Below, in pieces: positions 17,697 through 25,618 of a stretch of 64,000 bases of DNA (its first letter is position 1; each line of letters starts with the position of its first letter). The DNA comes from Bacteroidales bacterium (GTDB taxonomy: Bacteria > Bacteroidota > Bacteroidia > Bacteroidales > UBA932), in the NCBI GenBank assembly GCA_017502125.1, contig JAFVVN010000009.1, positions 62,001 through 126,000 on the forward strand. Direction: 5' to 3'. The position numbers were made by a program, and so were the translations under genes. Below the pieces are notes generated by a model. It was not told the DNA's origin and did not search any database. It was given only the letters and a program-made list of their open reading frames with translations.

Positions 17697-19019
17697 CTAG
17701 TCCCTTCTGAAAACGTCGCGGGTATAGACCTTATCAGCCACATCATCCAGGCAGGAATCATAGCGGTTGGCGATGATGGCGTGGCACTGAGCCTTGAAGG
17801 CCGCCAAGTCATTCACCACCCTGCTGCCGAAGAATGTGGTGCCATCTTCGAGAGTCGGCTCATAAATCACCACCGTCGCACCCTTCGCCTTGATACGCTT
17901 CATCACGCCCTGGATCGCGCTCTGACGGAAATTATCACTGTTCGCCTTCATCGTCAAACGATACACACCCACAACAACCTCACGCTCCGAAGCCGCACCA
18001 AACTCATTATTGGAAGTATAGTTATAATACCCCGCCTTAGCCAACACCTGATCAGCAATGAAGTCCTTACGGGTACGGTTGCTCTCCACGATGGCCGTCA
18101 TCATATTCTGAGGCACATCATCATAGTTCGCAAGCAACTGCTTCGTATCCTTTGGGAGACAATACCCGCCATATCCGAACGACGGATTGTTGTAATGGCT
18201 GCCGATTCGAGGATCAAGGCCGACACCATTGATAATAGCCTGAGTGTCAAGACCCTTCATTTCCGCGTACGTATCCAGCTCATTGAAATACGACACACGT
18301 AGAGCCAGATAAGTATTCGCGAACAACTTCACCGCCTCAGCCTCCTTCAAGCCCATAAAGAGAGTAGGAATATCCTCTTTAATCGCACCTTCCTGAAGCA
18401 GACCGGCAAATGTCCTTGCCGCAGCATTCATACGGTCAAAATCCGCAATCATCGCAATGGCCCGGTTCTCATCATCAAAATTGTCGATCAACTTTGGAGT
18501 ACCCACAATGATTCTTGAAGGATAGAGATTATCATATAAAGCCTTGGACTCACGAAGGAACTCCGGAGAGAAAAGCAGATTGAACTTCTTGCCACGCAGA
18601 TTCTCAGAGTATGCAAAACGAAGAGCATACTTAACATAAAGACTGCGACAATATCCCACTGGAATGGTCGATTTGATGACCATAACCGCATCCGGATTAA
18701 CCTCAAGAACCAGGTCAATCACCGCCTCAACTGCCGAAGTGTCAAAGAAATTCTTCTTTGCATCATAGTTGGTCGGAGCTGCAATCACCACAAACTCCGC
18801 ATCACGATACGCTGCTGCGCCGTCAAGAGTCGCCGTCAGATCCAACTCCTTCTCAGCAAAAAACTTCTCAATATATTCATCCTGGATAGGGCTTAGCCTG
18901 CGATTGATCTTATCCACCTTCTCAGGGATCACATCCACAGCTGTAACTGTGTGATTCTGTGCCAGAAGTGTGGCCATCGACAGACCCACATATCCTGTAC
19001 CTGCTACTGCTATCTTCAT
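17697..19019 (-). CDS. ugd: UDP-glucose 6-dehydrogenase family
   Basis: The 440-residue nucleotide-sugar dehydrogenase starts [20 protein letters not shown] (Rossmann GxGxxG). It has ESTIP-type motif [19 protein letters not shown], the substrate-loop [16 protein letters not shown] and the catalytic-Cys motif [11 protein letters not shown]. The product is UDP-glucuronate if the substrate is UDP-glucose; the C-terminal region fits the short Ugd type. The frame is open to 19169, but the upstream part runs through a non-coding RNA locus, so the start is 19019. Together with the downstream UDP-uronate epimerase it would supply UDP-GlcA and UDP-GalA to the surface glycan. Confidence 0.88.
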   Translation of the reverse strand: MKIAVAGTGYVGLSMATLLAQNHTVTAVDVIPEKVDKINRRLSPIQDEYIEKFFAEKELDLTATLDGAAAYRDAEFVVIAAPTNYDAKKNFFDTSAVEAVIDLVLEVNPDAVMVIKSTIPVGYCRSLYVKYALRFAYSENLRGKKFNLLFSPEFLRESKALYDNLYPSRIIVGTPKLIDNFDDENRAIAMIADFDRMNAAARTFAGLLQEGAIKEDIPTLFMGLKEAEAVKLFANTYLALRVSYFNELDTYAEMKGLDTQAIINGVGLDPRIGSHYNNPSFGYGGYCLPKDTKQLLANYDDVPQNMMTAIVESNRTRKDFIADQVLAKAGYYNYTSNNEFGAASEREVVVGVYRLTMKANSDNFRQSAIQGVMKRIKAKGATVVIYEPTLEDGTTFFGSRVVNDLAAFKAQCHAIIANRYDSCLDDVADKVYTRDVFRRD

Positions 19020-19049
19020 AAATTTATTTTTATTTTTCTTTAAATAAAC

Positions 19050-19057
19050 TATCTTTG
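19050..19057 (+). promoter_or_regulatory. -7 promoter element of ncRNA copy A
   Basis: TATCTTTG is a perfect TAnnTTTG match on the plus strand, in an AT-rich stretch with no clear -33. It lies about 50 nt before the conserved RNA core, the same offset as the TACTTTCG element of copy B. Confidence 0.55.
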
Positions 19058-19059
19058 CA

Positions 19060-19198
19060 CTTAAGGAAGTAAAACGTGGCCTGGAAGGGGGAATAAGTCC
19101 TAGTGCAAAGTCCCGCCATCTGCCCCCGCAAAAGCAATTCCACCACGATTCCCTGGGCATCTCATACAAGCAGTCTCAATCGAGGCTGCTTGTTTTTA
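19060..19198 (+). ncRNA. candidate structured small RNA, copy A
   Basis: The interval is bounded by a -7 element (19050-19057) and a terminator (19167-19197). It folds as P1: CGTGG 19075-19079 with CCACG 19143-19147, continued by TGGAA 19082-19086 with TTCCA 19138-19142. P2 is GGGGG 19087-19091 with CCCCC 19123-19127. P3 is the mini-hairpin GC-AAAA-GC at 19128-19135. The P2 loop carries GTGCAAAGTCCCGCC (19103-19117), shared with copy B (25428-25566), whose stems differ in sequence but not in layout. ATTCCCTGG follows P1. It is divergent from ugd and runs into the 3' end of the XRE gene. The Rfam family is unknown; Bacteroidales-1 and Bacteroides sRNA families are alternatives to test. Confidence 0.72.
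19167..19197 (+). terminator. rho-independent terminator of ncRNA copy A
   Basis: CAAGCAG (19167-19173) pairs with CTGCTTG (19186-19192), extended inside by CTC/GAG, and is followed by TTTTT. It lies at the stop of the opposing XRE gene (19196). Confidence 0.85.
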
Positions 19199-19885
19199 AG
19201 AATGAACATCAATCGCTGTAATACAATATTGTACATTCGTACCATCACTCCCCTTCTGACCGACAGTCAATCTCACCAAGCCGATAGCCGGACAATTATA
19301 TTCCATAATAAGCATACGTTTAAATCCTCTCTGATTCTTGGTTTTAGGGTTTATCGGCTTACTTTCTTTCAAAACAGCATTAGGCAAAATCGCATCCAAC
19401 TGTAAAACCGCAAGAGTTGAAAGATATCGTAATGATGCGTGACCTGCCGTCTCATTAACGGATATATACTTTATGTGAATATAGTCGTTCAACGACTTAT
19501 TGAAAATTCTTCTTTCCTCGTGTCTGATCATCCACTGAAAATAGAACTTCCTGATTATACGATTCCTACTCCTTCTATCCTCGACAGCATCACCAGTTGG
19601 CACATCCTCCGGATGAATCTCTAAATTTTCATTAATTTGCTCTCCTGCACCCGATTCAAGAATTGGCAAATCAAAGACATCAGGCTCATCAACATAGCCT
19701 ACCAGCATCTCCAACGGGACTCCCAGCACCTCTGCAGCACGCGAAATAGTCTCCAGATTATTTGTTTGAAAGAGCACATTCACGTTCTGCCTCTGAATCC
19801 CCATCCTTCTGGCGAATTCAGCCTTGGTCATTCCCACCTGTTCAAGAAGCAGCGCCCCCCTTTCCTCAAAATAAATTCCTTTCAT
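19196..19885 (-). CDS. XRE-type HTH protein with an unrecognised C-terminal domain
   Basis: Residues 1-65 form a Cro/C1 helix-turn-helix: MTKAEFARRMGIQRQNVN, then ISRAAEVLGVPLEMLVGY. Residues 70-115 are a variable linker. Residues 125-229 form a separate domain (NDYIHIKYISVNETAGHAS...RMLIMEYN...GLVRLTVG) that I do not recognise; it recalls the small nuclease-like domains of phage polyvalent proteins, which is a guess. The gene is isolated, has its own promoter with overlapping palindromes, and its ATG lies at the predicted transcription start, so the mRNA is probably leaderless. Autoregulation is likely. Confidence 0.65.
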   Translation of the reverse strand: MKGIYFEERGALLLEQVGMTKAEFARRMGIQRQNVNVLFQTNNLETISRAAEVLGVPLEMLVGYVDEPDVFDLPILESGAGEQINENLEIHPEDVPTGDAVEDRRSRNRIIRKFYFQWMIRHEERRIFNKSLNDYIHIKYISVNETAGHASLRYLSTLAVLQLDAILPNAVLKESKPINPKTKNQRGFKRMLIMEYNCPAIGLVRLTVGQKGSDGTNVQYCITAIDVHS

Positions 19886-19889
19886 GAAG

Positions 19890-19941
19890 CAAAGATAATG
19901 TAATATTCAATTATTACAAAACTCTGCAGGAATAATTGAAT
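19890..19941 (-). promoter_or_regulatory. XRE gene promoter with overlapping operator-like palindromes
   Basis: TATCTTTG (-7, 19890-19897) lies 19 nt from TTTG (-33, 19917-19920). ATTCAATTATT (19905-19915) is a perfect inverted copy of AATAATTGAAT (19931-19941), and TGTAATA (19899-19905) of TATTACA (19912-19918). Both flank or cover the -33, as expected for an autorepressor. Confidence 0.6.
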
Positions 19942-19979
19942 CAGGGATTATTACCAGAGTACCTGCAAGGGTCAATGTC

Positions 19980-21020
19980 TTACTTATAATATTCCTTATA
20001 CCACCTGGCGAAGGCTCTGAGACCGTCGCGAAGAGATGTGGACGGCTTGAAACCGAAATCGCGTTCAAGAGCCGATGTATCTGCATATGTGACCGGAACA
20101 TCACCCGGCTGCATCGGTACAAGCTCCTTATGAGCCTCGAAATCGTAGTCTGCAGGAAGCACACCTGCCGCGAGAAGTTCCTCCTGAAGAATTGTCACGA
20201 AATCGAGAAGGTTCTCCGGCTGATTGTTACCGATATTATAGACTGCATACGGAGGAACCGGAAGCCCGTCTTCTCCCACCTGCTTTGCCGGAGCCTTCTG
20301 CATCACACGGATGACGCCCTCGACAATATCATCTACGTAGGTAAAGTCGCGCTTGCAGTTGCCGTAGTTGAATATCTGTATCTTCTCACCCTTCACAAGT
20401 TTGTTCGTAAATCCGAAATAAGCCATGTCAGGACGTCCTGCAGGACCATACACTGTGAAGAAACGCAGACCTGTAGATGGGATATTATAGAGTTTGCTGT
20501 ATGCGTGCGCCATCAATTCGTTGCTCTTCTTTGTGGCAGCATAAAGAGAGACAGGATTGTCCACCTTGTCATCAGTCGAATACGGCACCTTCTTGTTTGA
20601 GCCATAAACCGACGAAGAAGAAGCATATACAAGATGCTCCACTCCACCCTCATACTGCCCGTATGAATGACGGCATGCCTCGAGAATATTATAGAATCCT
20701 ATAAGGTTTGCCTCGATATAAGCTCCTGGATTCGTAATGCTGTAACGAACACCTGCCTGAGCAGCAAGGTTAACCACAACCTGAGGCTTATAATCAGCGA
20801 ACACCTTGTCAATCAACTCCTTGTCTGCGATATTTCCTTTAATGAAGGTAAAGTCGGGATACTTCTCCAGCTGAGCGAGACGTTCCTCCTTCAAGCGGAC
20901 ATCGTAATAGTCATTCATATTGTCGATACCCACAACCGTAGGATTATCGTATCTTTTATAGATTGCCTTCACCAGATTGCTTCCTATGAATCCGGCTGCA
21001 CCTGTAACTAATATTGTCAT
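19980..21020 (-). CDS. UDP-glucuronate 4-epimerase-like NAD-dependent epimerase
   Basis: The 346-residue extended SDR has TGAAGFIGSNLVK (NAD binding), the catalytic Ser region YASSSSVYG, and YAATKKSNE carrying YxxxK. KVPYSTDDKVDNPVSLYA and FFTVYGPAGRPDMA are typical of UDP-GlcA 4-epimerases. These interconvert UDP-GlcA and UDP-GalA. It is the last gene of an operon with a nucleotidyltransferase (2-bp gap), a galacturonokinase-like GHMP kinase and a PolyVal-type kinase, and it would link ugd-derived UDP-GlcA with UDP-GalA. Confidence 0.87.
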   Translation of the reverse strand: MTILVTGAAGFIGSNLVKAIYKRYDNPTVVGIDNMNDYYDVRLKEERLAQLEKYPDFTFIKGNIADKELIDKVFADYKPQVVVNLAAQAGVRYSITNPGAYIEANLIGFYNILEACRHSYGQYEGGVEHLVYASSSSVYGSNKKVPYSTDDKVDNPVSLYAATKKSNELMAHAYSKLYNIPSTGLRFFTVYGPAGRPDMAYFGFTNKLVKGEKIQIFNYGNCKRDFTYVDDIVEGVIRVMQKAPAKQVGEDGLPVPPYAVYNIGNNQPENLLDFVTILQEELLAAGVLPADYDFEAHKELVPMQPGDVPVTYADTSALERDFGFKPSTSLRDGLRAFARWYKEYYK

Positions 21021-21022
21021 AA

Positions 21023-21754
21023 TTATCCAAATAATTTCTTAGCTTCTTCGTAACTGTCAAGACTTCCGATATCAAAACGACCGGCAGTCATCGGCCATGC
21101 ATGCATGACCGTATTATCCACCATATAATGAGCAAGATTGCCCGGAGCATCCTTGCCGCATCCGTTCTCCACACTGTGACGCACAAGGTCCAGGTCCTTC
21201 TTCAGATAGATATAGAAAGGAGGTACAGCCCAATGCGACTTAGGCACCTGAGGTTTCTCCTCCATATTCAGAACCTTGTTATCCCCATCAAGAACGACTA
21301 CCCCCGTTCTCTGAAGTCTCTCTATGCTCGGTTGTTCGTGACACATAATGCACGAGGAATCCTTCTCCATGGCAAAATCCACGAACTCGCGGAAACTGAA
21401 CATCAGGATATTGTCAGCCGCCACCACAAGCAGATCATCATCTATCGAAAGTTTATCCATCGCGAAAAGAAGGTCGCACACAGCCCCAAGACGGGTCTCG
21501 TTTGTCGAAGTGCCATCATCAACGATGGTAACTGGCTTAGTATAAGTCTGAGCTGCAGCCCACTCCTCGAATATATGGGCAAAACGATGGTTGGTGATGA
21601 TTATATGCTCGTCGATGTCAGGAATCCTGTCGATATCGTCCAGCATACGACCGAGAATGGTTGACTCCCCTATCTGCAGGAGAGGCTTAGGAAAATTTCT
21701 GGTAAGTTCGCCTAAACGGGTCGCATATCCAGCAGCAATTACGATATTCTTCAT
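21023..21754 (-). CDS. sugar-1-phosphate nucleotidyltransferase
   Basis: The 243-residue enzyme starts MKNIVIAAGYATRLGELTRN and continues FPKPLLQIGESTIL, a hexose-1-P nucleotidyltransferase signature with Tyr in place of the usual Gly-Xaa. NMEEKPQVPKSHW supplies the EKP motif and FDIGSLDSYEEA ends it. The frame extends to 21787, but the family start is at 21754. Sitting between a galacturonokinase-like gene and an epimerase, it most plausibly activates a uronic-acid 1-phosphate with UTP. That is inference from context. Confidence 0.85.
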   Translation of the reverse strand: MKNIVIAAGYATRLGELTRNFPKPLLQIGESTILGRMLDDIDRIPDIDEHIIITNHRFAHIFEEWAAAQTYTKPVTIVDDGTSTNETRLGAVCDLLFAMDKLSIDDDLLVVAADNILMFSFREFVDFAMEKDSSCIMCHEQPSIERLQRTGVVVLDGDNKVLNMEEKPQVPKSHWAVPPFYIYLKKDLDLVRHSVENGCGKDAPGNLAHYMVDNTVMHAWPMTAGRFDIGSLDSYEEAKKLFG

Positions 21755-21845
21755 TATACCTGTAGCAGTTATATATTGTTCTTGCACTTGATACCCTCAA
21801 AAAGCAGGGTACCACGAGCATTTTCATATTGAAAGTGCGCGAGGT

Positions 21846-22988
21846 CTAAACAAATCGGGCACCGTCGTCAGTCTTGCAGAAATGGATTTCAAATGTGTCT
21901 GCATATTCCGGGAACATTCGGAGATACTCACTGGTAATCTGCTCACGAATCTGCTCCTTCCTGGCCGGATCGACAAGAGCAATGCAAGCCCCTTTGAAAC
22001 CGGCACCACTGAAACGACCGCCGTAGATTCCCTCACACTGACGCATTATGTTATATATAGCTATGAGTTCCTCGCTGCCACACTCATAATTCTTGATCGA
22101 ACTCTGGCAACTGTCGAAACTCAACTGTCCGAAAAGTGCAAGATTGCCTGTTTCCCAAGCGGTCACCCCCTTGCGTACACGTTTGTACTCGCTATAGAAA
22201 TGCTCCGCACGACGGGCAAAACGCGGAGGCATCTTTTCCTTTGTGAGATCATAAGTCTCCTTCGGAATATCACGAAGATAAGTCTTGTCAAACGACTTCA
22301 GAGGCATCCCGGTATAGGCCATCATATTCCAGGCAGCAGTTTTGCATTCAGCCACGCGTAGATTATAATCGCTGCTCACAAGGCTACGGGTGAGCCCTGA
22401 GAAAATGATAGCTATCTCGAACTCCGGCATGCGAGGATTCTTCTTGATGATGCGGTACTGCTCGGAATCCGTATCGAGGAAAAGAAGCGAATCCTTCTCC
22501 CCCAGCACGATACAAGCCTGATCCAGAATACCGTTTGTCAGTCCGATATACTCCCTTTCTGCCTGACTTGCTGTCTTTATCACCTCCATCTTCGAAAGAG
22601 TGATATCATTAGCCTTGGCCAGAGCCATAACATATGCCGTCAGCACAGCAGCGCTGCTGGATAGCCCCCCGACAGGCAGGCTTCCCTTAATCACTCCACT
22701 TATTCCACGCCTCAATTCAAAACGTCTCTTCAGAGCATATTTTGCACCACGCGCATAATCGCCCCAATTCCCTTCCTTCATCTGAACAGGCTTCGTCACA
22801 TCAAAACAGACCTCACCATCAAAAGTAAGACTTTTCAGATGCACCAGACCATCCTCAGTCGGAGTGAACCAGAGATCCACACCCTTGTCGAAAGCGAAAC
22901 CAGTCACCAGCCCGTGCTGATGATCCACGTGAGCCCCCAAAGGACACACGCGATACGGTGAAAAAATGTGATATTTGTAATTGTTCAT
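21846..22988 (-). CDS. GHMP kinase, galacturonokinase-like
   Basis: The 380-residue GHMP-fold sugar kinase has FSPYRVCPLGAHVDHQHG near the N-terminus, where galactokinases have GRVNLIGEHTDY. The ATP-binding motif is LPVGGLSSSAAV near residue 110 and the C-terminal motif is GRFSGAGFKGACIA. From memory the PYRxCPLGAHxDHQxG form is the hallmark of plant galacturonokinase. It would phosphorylate D-galacturonate (or a related uronate) at C1. Start 22988 (MNNYKYH) is preferred over 23033. It is followed after 91 bp by the nucleotidyltransferase; that gap has two small hairpins. Confidence 0.78.
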   Translation of the reverse strand: MNNYKYHIFSPYRVCPLGAHVDHQHGLVTGFAFDKGVDLWFTPTEDGLVHLKSLTFDGEVCFDVTKPVQMKEGNWGDYARGAKYALKRRFELRRGISGVIKGSLPVGGLSSSAAVLTAYVMALAKANDITLSKMEVIKTASQAEREYIGLTNGILDQACIVLGEKDSLLFLDTDSEQYRIIKKNPRMPEFEIAIIFSGLTRSLVSSDYNLRVAECKTAAWNMMAYTGMPLKSFDKTYLRDIPKETYDLTKEKMPPRFARRAEHFYSEYKRVRKGVTAWETGNLALFGQLSFDSCQSSIKNYECGSEELIAIYNIMRQCEGIYGGRFSGAGFKGACIALVDPARKEQIREQITSEYLRMFPEYADTFEIHFCKTDDGARFV

Positions 22989-23035
22989 AAAATATATTTG
23001 ACTAACAGCGAGAACCTTTAAGAGTGTTATCAATC

Positions 23036-23911
23036 CTATACCCCAACAGAGCCGACAATATAGTCTCTCCAGTCATAAAATGGGTCGGAGAAATTGATTT
23101 CTGGCTGAGGAAACTGATAATTCCCTCCACATTCAAGGGATGGAACATTCAAACGGCAATCCGCATCAATAACATTTAATCCAGATTCACCTTTGATAAC
23201 ATTGAACTCATTAAGATCCCCGACATACAGGAAATCAGTCTTAAAATTAAGATGCATCCCATAATCCATACCAGCATCCTCGAATCCCATTTTATACATA
23301 AATGACATCCGTTCAGATTCAGTTATCAAATCTCCCACTACATAGGGTTGGGAAACAACTACGACAAAATCTCCATTACAACCTCTCGCAAAGCCGATAA
23401 CCTTCAAGGTCGTCTCTGGAAACAAGGCATTATGTATAATGATTCTATCTAACGCTAGACGAAGCACTGTGTAATGCTTCAAAGAAATTAACTTATAGAC
23501 AATTCTATTATGGACATCAAAATAGACAACACTTTCAGATCCGTTGTCTTGTAATAAACAAAGATTGTCAAGATATTCCTCCGGATTTTCAATCCACACT
23601 CCTGACAATCTCGCCCATATCTCAACTATATGTTCTTGAATAGCCGCTTCGCCGACGAGGTCATCCGTATCATAGATCTGCCTTGTCTCAGACTCTGTGC
23701 AAGGACATCCTCTACAGATAACGGACGCAGCGCACAAGATTTCCGATCCCTTAGACAGGCCTGACTGTTGCGCATATGGAATTCGTTCAAATACTGCTGC
23801 TCCATTTTTAATATCCTCCGCTATTAATTCTAAATCTGATAAATTCTTATCTGTAAAACCTTCATTCCATACTCTTTGGTTAATGTCATTCAACCGCTCA
23901 AAATCACTCAT
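23036..23911 (-). CDS. kinase-like protein of the phage polyvalent (Kinase-PolyVal) type
   Basis: From about residue 125 the sequence reads SVVYFDVHNRIVYKL, DRIIIHNALFPET, VVVVSQPYVVG, YVGDLNEFNVI and LNVIDADCRLN. This order (Lys in YKL, HNxLFP, QPYV, a D...N catalytic-loop equivalent, then an IDxD metal motif) fits the small kinase fold found in phage and ICE polyvalent proteins. Residues 1-120 are helical with an odd CRGCPC cluster near 68-73. It is a stand-alone protein heading the galacturonokinase operon (47-bp gap). Its target is unknown, and catalytic competence is inferred. Confidence 0.6.
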   Translation of the reverse strand: MSDFERLNDINQRVWNEGFTDKNLSDLELIAEDIKNGAAVFERIPYAQQSGLSKGSEILCAASVICRGCPCTESETRQIYDTDDLVGEAAIQEHIVEIWARLSGVWIENPEEYLDNLCLLQDNGSESVVYFDVHNRIVYKLISLKHYTVLRLALDRIIIHNALFPETTLKVIGFARGCNGDFVVVVSQPYVVGDLITESERMSFMYKMGFEDAGMDYGMHLNFKTDFLYVGDLNEFNVIKGESGLNVIDADCRLNVPSLECGGNYQFPQPEINFSDPFYDWRDYIVGSVGV

Positions 23912-23949
23912 AACTCATCAATAAACATTCCAAAATTATACGACAACAA

Positions 23950-23979
23950 CAAAGTTACGAAAAGTATTTGAAATTCAAA
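23950..23979 (-). promoter_or_regulatory. promoter of the PolyVal kinase / uronate operon
   Basis: TAACTTTG at 23950-23957 (-7) is preceded after 18 nt by TTTG at 23976-23979 (-33). The leader to ATG 23911 is about 35 nt. The rest of the 196-bp gap holds an AACCG/CGGTT hairpin near 23995-24015 that may end the upstream aminotransferase transcript. Confidence 0.65.
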
Positions 23980-24107
23980 CATTTTCAAGAATAACCGCCT
24001 CTATCGGTTACTCTTTGCATTTATACAACCGGATTGTACCGATGACTAGTCTAGGTTAGTGTCTAATCTGCATCCTTGCGGGATTAAGGCTATGGAAACT
24101 TAGAAAA

Positions 24108-25388
24108 TTATTTCACTATCGCTTCCTTGATGCAATCGACAATATAGCGAACATCATCATCAGTCACACAAGGACCTGCCGGAAGACAGATGCCTACCTT
24201 GAAAATCTCCTCCGACACGCCATTCACGTATGCTGGAGCGGCAGCATACACCGGCTGCTTATGCATAGGCTTCCATACAGGGCGAGCCTCAACCTTCTTA
24301 GAAAGCATGAACATGCGAAGAGCCTCCACATTATCGTTTGGCTGACAATCTGTAGTAGCGCTATCAACTGCCTTAATCACTCCAGCAGCACCACCCACGG
24401 CCGAAGTAATCACCTCTTTATAAGCATCCTCCTGCCCCACAATCTTCACAGACGGATCAATAGTTGCAGTACAAAGCCAGAAATTAGAATCATAACGACC
24501 GTCATTAGGCTGATCATGCAAAGTAATACCAGGAATATCCTTCAACAACTGACGATACAACTCTTGAACATGCTTATGGTGAGAAATATGATCATCCAGC
24601 ACCGTCATCTGACCACGACCAATACCTGCACAAACATTACTCATACGATAATTATAGCCGATAGCAGTATGCTCATAATAAGGATATGCATCACGAGCCT
24701 GAGTCGCATACCACATTATCTGATTAGCATCCTCAACAGAACGACAGATAAGCGCACCACCACCCGATGTGGTAATCATCTTATTACCATTGAATGAAAG
24801 CACACCAAAACGGCCGAAAGTACCAAGCACCTGACCATTGAAGCGAGAACCCATACCCTCGGCAGCATCCTCAATTACAGGGATACCATATTTATCAGCA
24901 ACAGCCATGATACGCTCACAATCATACGGCATACCATAAAGTGCCACAGGAATAATCGCCTTCGGATACTTGCCAGTCTTCTCCTTACGATCAAGAATAG
25001 CCTTCTCAAGAAGCTCCGGGTCCATATTCCAAGTATCACGCTCACTATCAATGAACACAGGAGTAGCACCAAGATAAGTGATAGGATGCGAAGAAGCACA
25101 GAAAGTAAAGGTCTGCACACACACCTCATCACCAGCCTGCACACCACAAGCAATCAAAGCCAAATGCACTGCAGCTGTACCAGCAGAAAGGCAAACAACC
25201 TTGCGGTCAAGCTTACTGCCATCGTCCATAGCATTCGCGAAATCAGCAAGATTCTGCTCAAAAGCATTCACATTCGGTCCCATCGGCACAACCCAATTGG
25301 TATCAAAAGCCTCCTTTACATATTTCTGTTCAACACCTTCCTCGCTCATATGAGCAAGGCACAGGTAAATTGTTTTTCTTTCTGACAT
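24108..25388 (-). CDS. DegT/DnrJ/EryC1/StrS sugar aminotransferase, WcfR/PglE-like
   Basis: The 426-residue PLP enzyme has CLSAGTAAVHLALIACG, QTFTFCASSHPITYLGATP, PVALYGMPYDC, VIEDAAEGMGS and the lysine motif LSFNGNKMITTSGGG. It belongs to the nucleotide-sugar 4-aminotransferases that aminate UDP-4-keto-6-deoxy sugars. The FlaA1/PglF-like dehydratase (53168-55111) would supply the substrate and the WcfS/PglC-like transferase (31121-31813) would use the product, as in the B. fragilis PSA WcfR/WcfS pair. Here that pair is split by about 5.5 kb of defence-like genes. An acetyltransferase (PglD) is not seen, which favours AATGal over bacillosamine. Confidence 0.87.
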   Translation of the reverse strand: MSERKTIYLCLAHMSEEGVEQKYVKEAFDTNWVVPMGPNVNAFEQNLADFANAMDDGSKLDRKVVCLSAGTAAVHLALIACGVQAGDEVCVQTFTFCASSHPITYLGATPVFIDSERDTWNMDPELLEKAILDRKEKTGKYPKAIIPVALYGMPYDCERIMAVADKYGIPVIEDAAEGMGSRFNGQVLGTFGRFGVLSFNGNKMITTSGGGALICRSVEDANQIMWYATQARDAYPYYEHTAIGYNYRMSNVCAGIGRGQMTVLDDHISHHKHVQELYRQLLKDIPGITLHDQPNDGRYDSNFWLCTATIDPSVKIVGQEDAYKEVITSAVGGAAGVIKAVDSATTDCQPNDNVEALRMFMLSKKVEARPVWKPMHKQPVYAAAPAYVNGVSEEIFKVGICLPAGPCVTDDDVRYIVDCIKEAIVK

Positions 25389-25417
25389 ATTTATGCTGTT
25401 TTGTTGATTATTTTATC

Positions 25418-25425
25418 TACTTTCG
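25418..25425 (+). promoter_or_regulatory. -7-like element of ncRNA copy B
   Basis: TACTTTCG differs from TAnnTTTG by one base. A TTTTG lies upstream at 25399-25403 with shorter than usual spacing. The offset to the conserved RNA core (51 nt) matches copy A (53 nt). Confidence 0.45.
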
Positions 25426-25427
25426 CA

Positions 25428-25566
25428 GTTAAGAATTAAGTCGCGTCTCAGATGAGGTAAATCGTTTCGTGCAAAGTCTCCGCCCCGAGCCTCACCATAA
25501 GGTAAACATCCGCCGCGTATTCCTGGAGCAAAGATTAAAGGATGCTCATCAGAGCATCCTTGTTTG
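25428..25566 (+). ncRNA. candidate structured small RNA, copy B
   Basis: It has the same architecture as copy A. P1 is CGCG 25442-25445 with CGCG 25514-25517, plus GAT 25451-25453 with ATC 25508-25510. P2 is GAGG 25454-25457 with CCTC 25490-25493. P3 is ACC-ATAA-GGT at 25494-25503. The P2 loop contains GTGCAAAGTCTCCGCC (25469-25484), one base longer than in copy A. TATTCCTGG follows P1, then a terminator. Primary sequence outside the core has diverged while pairing is kept. It lies between the wcfR-like gene and the 310-residue cassette protein, on the opposite strand to both. Confidence 0.7.
25538..25566 (+). terminator. rho-independent terminator of ncRNA copy B
   Basis: AAGGATGCTC (25538-25547) pairs perfectly with GAGCATCCTT (25552-25561) around loop ATCA, followed by TTTG. 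The T-run is short (TTGTTTG). Confidence 0.75.
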
Positions 25567-25618
25567 TATACATCTAACTCAATTATTGGACTTTCTCATC
25601 TGTTCACGTTTTATTCTT

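Noticed and set aside
19020-19200. Reading 19060-19198 as the 5' leader of ugd on the minus strand.
   Set aside because: The T-run follows the hairpin on the plus strand only, and the -7 element is also on the plus strand; the same holds for copy B.
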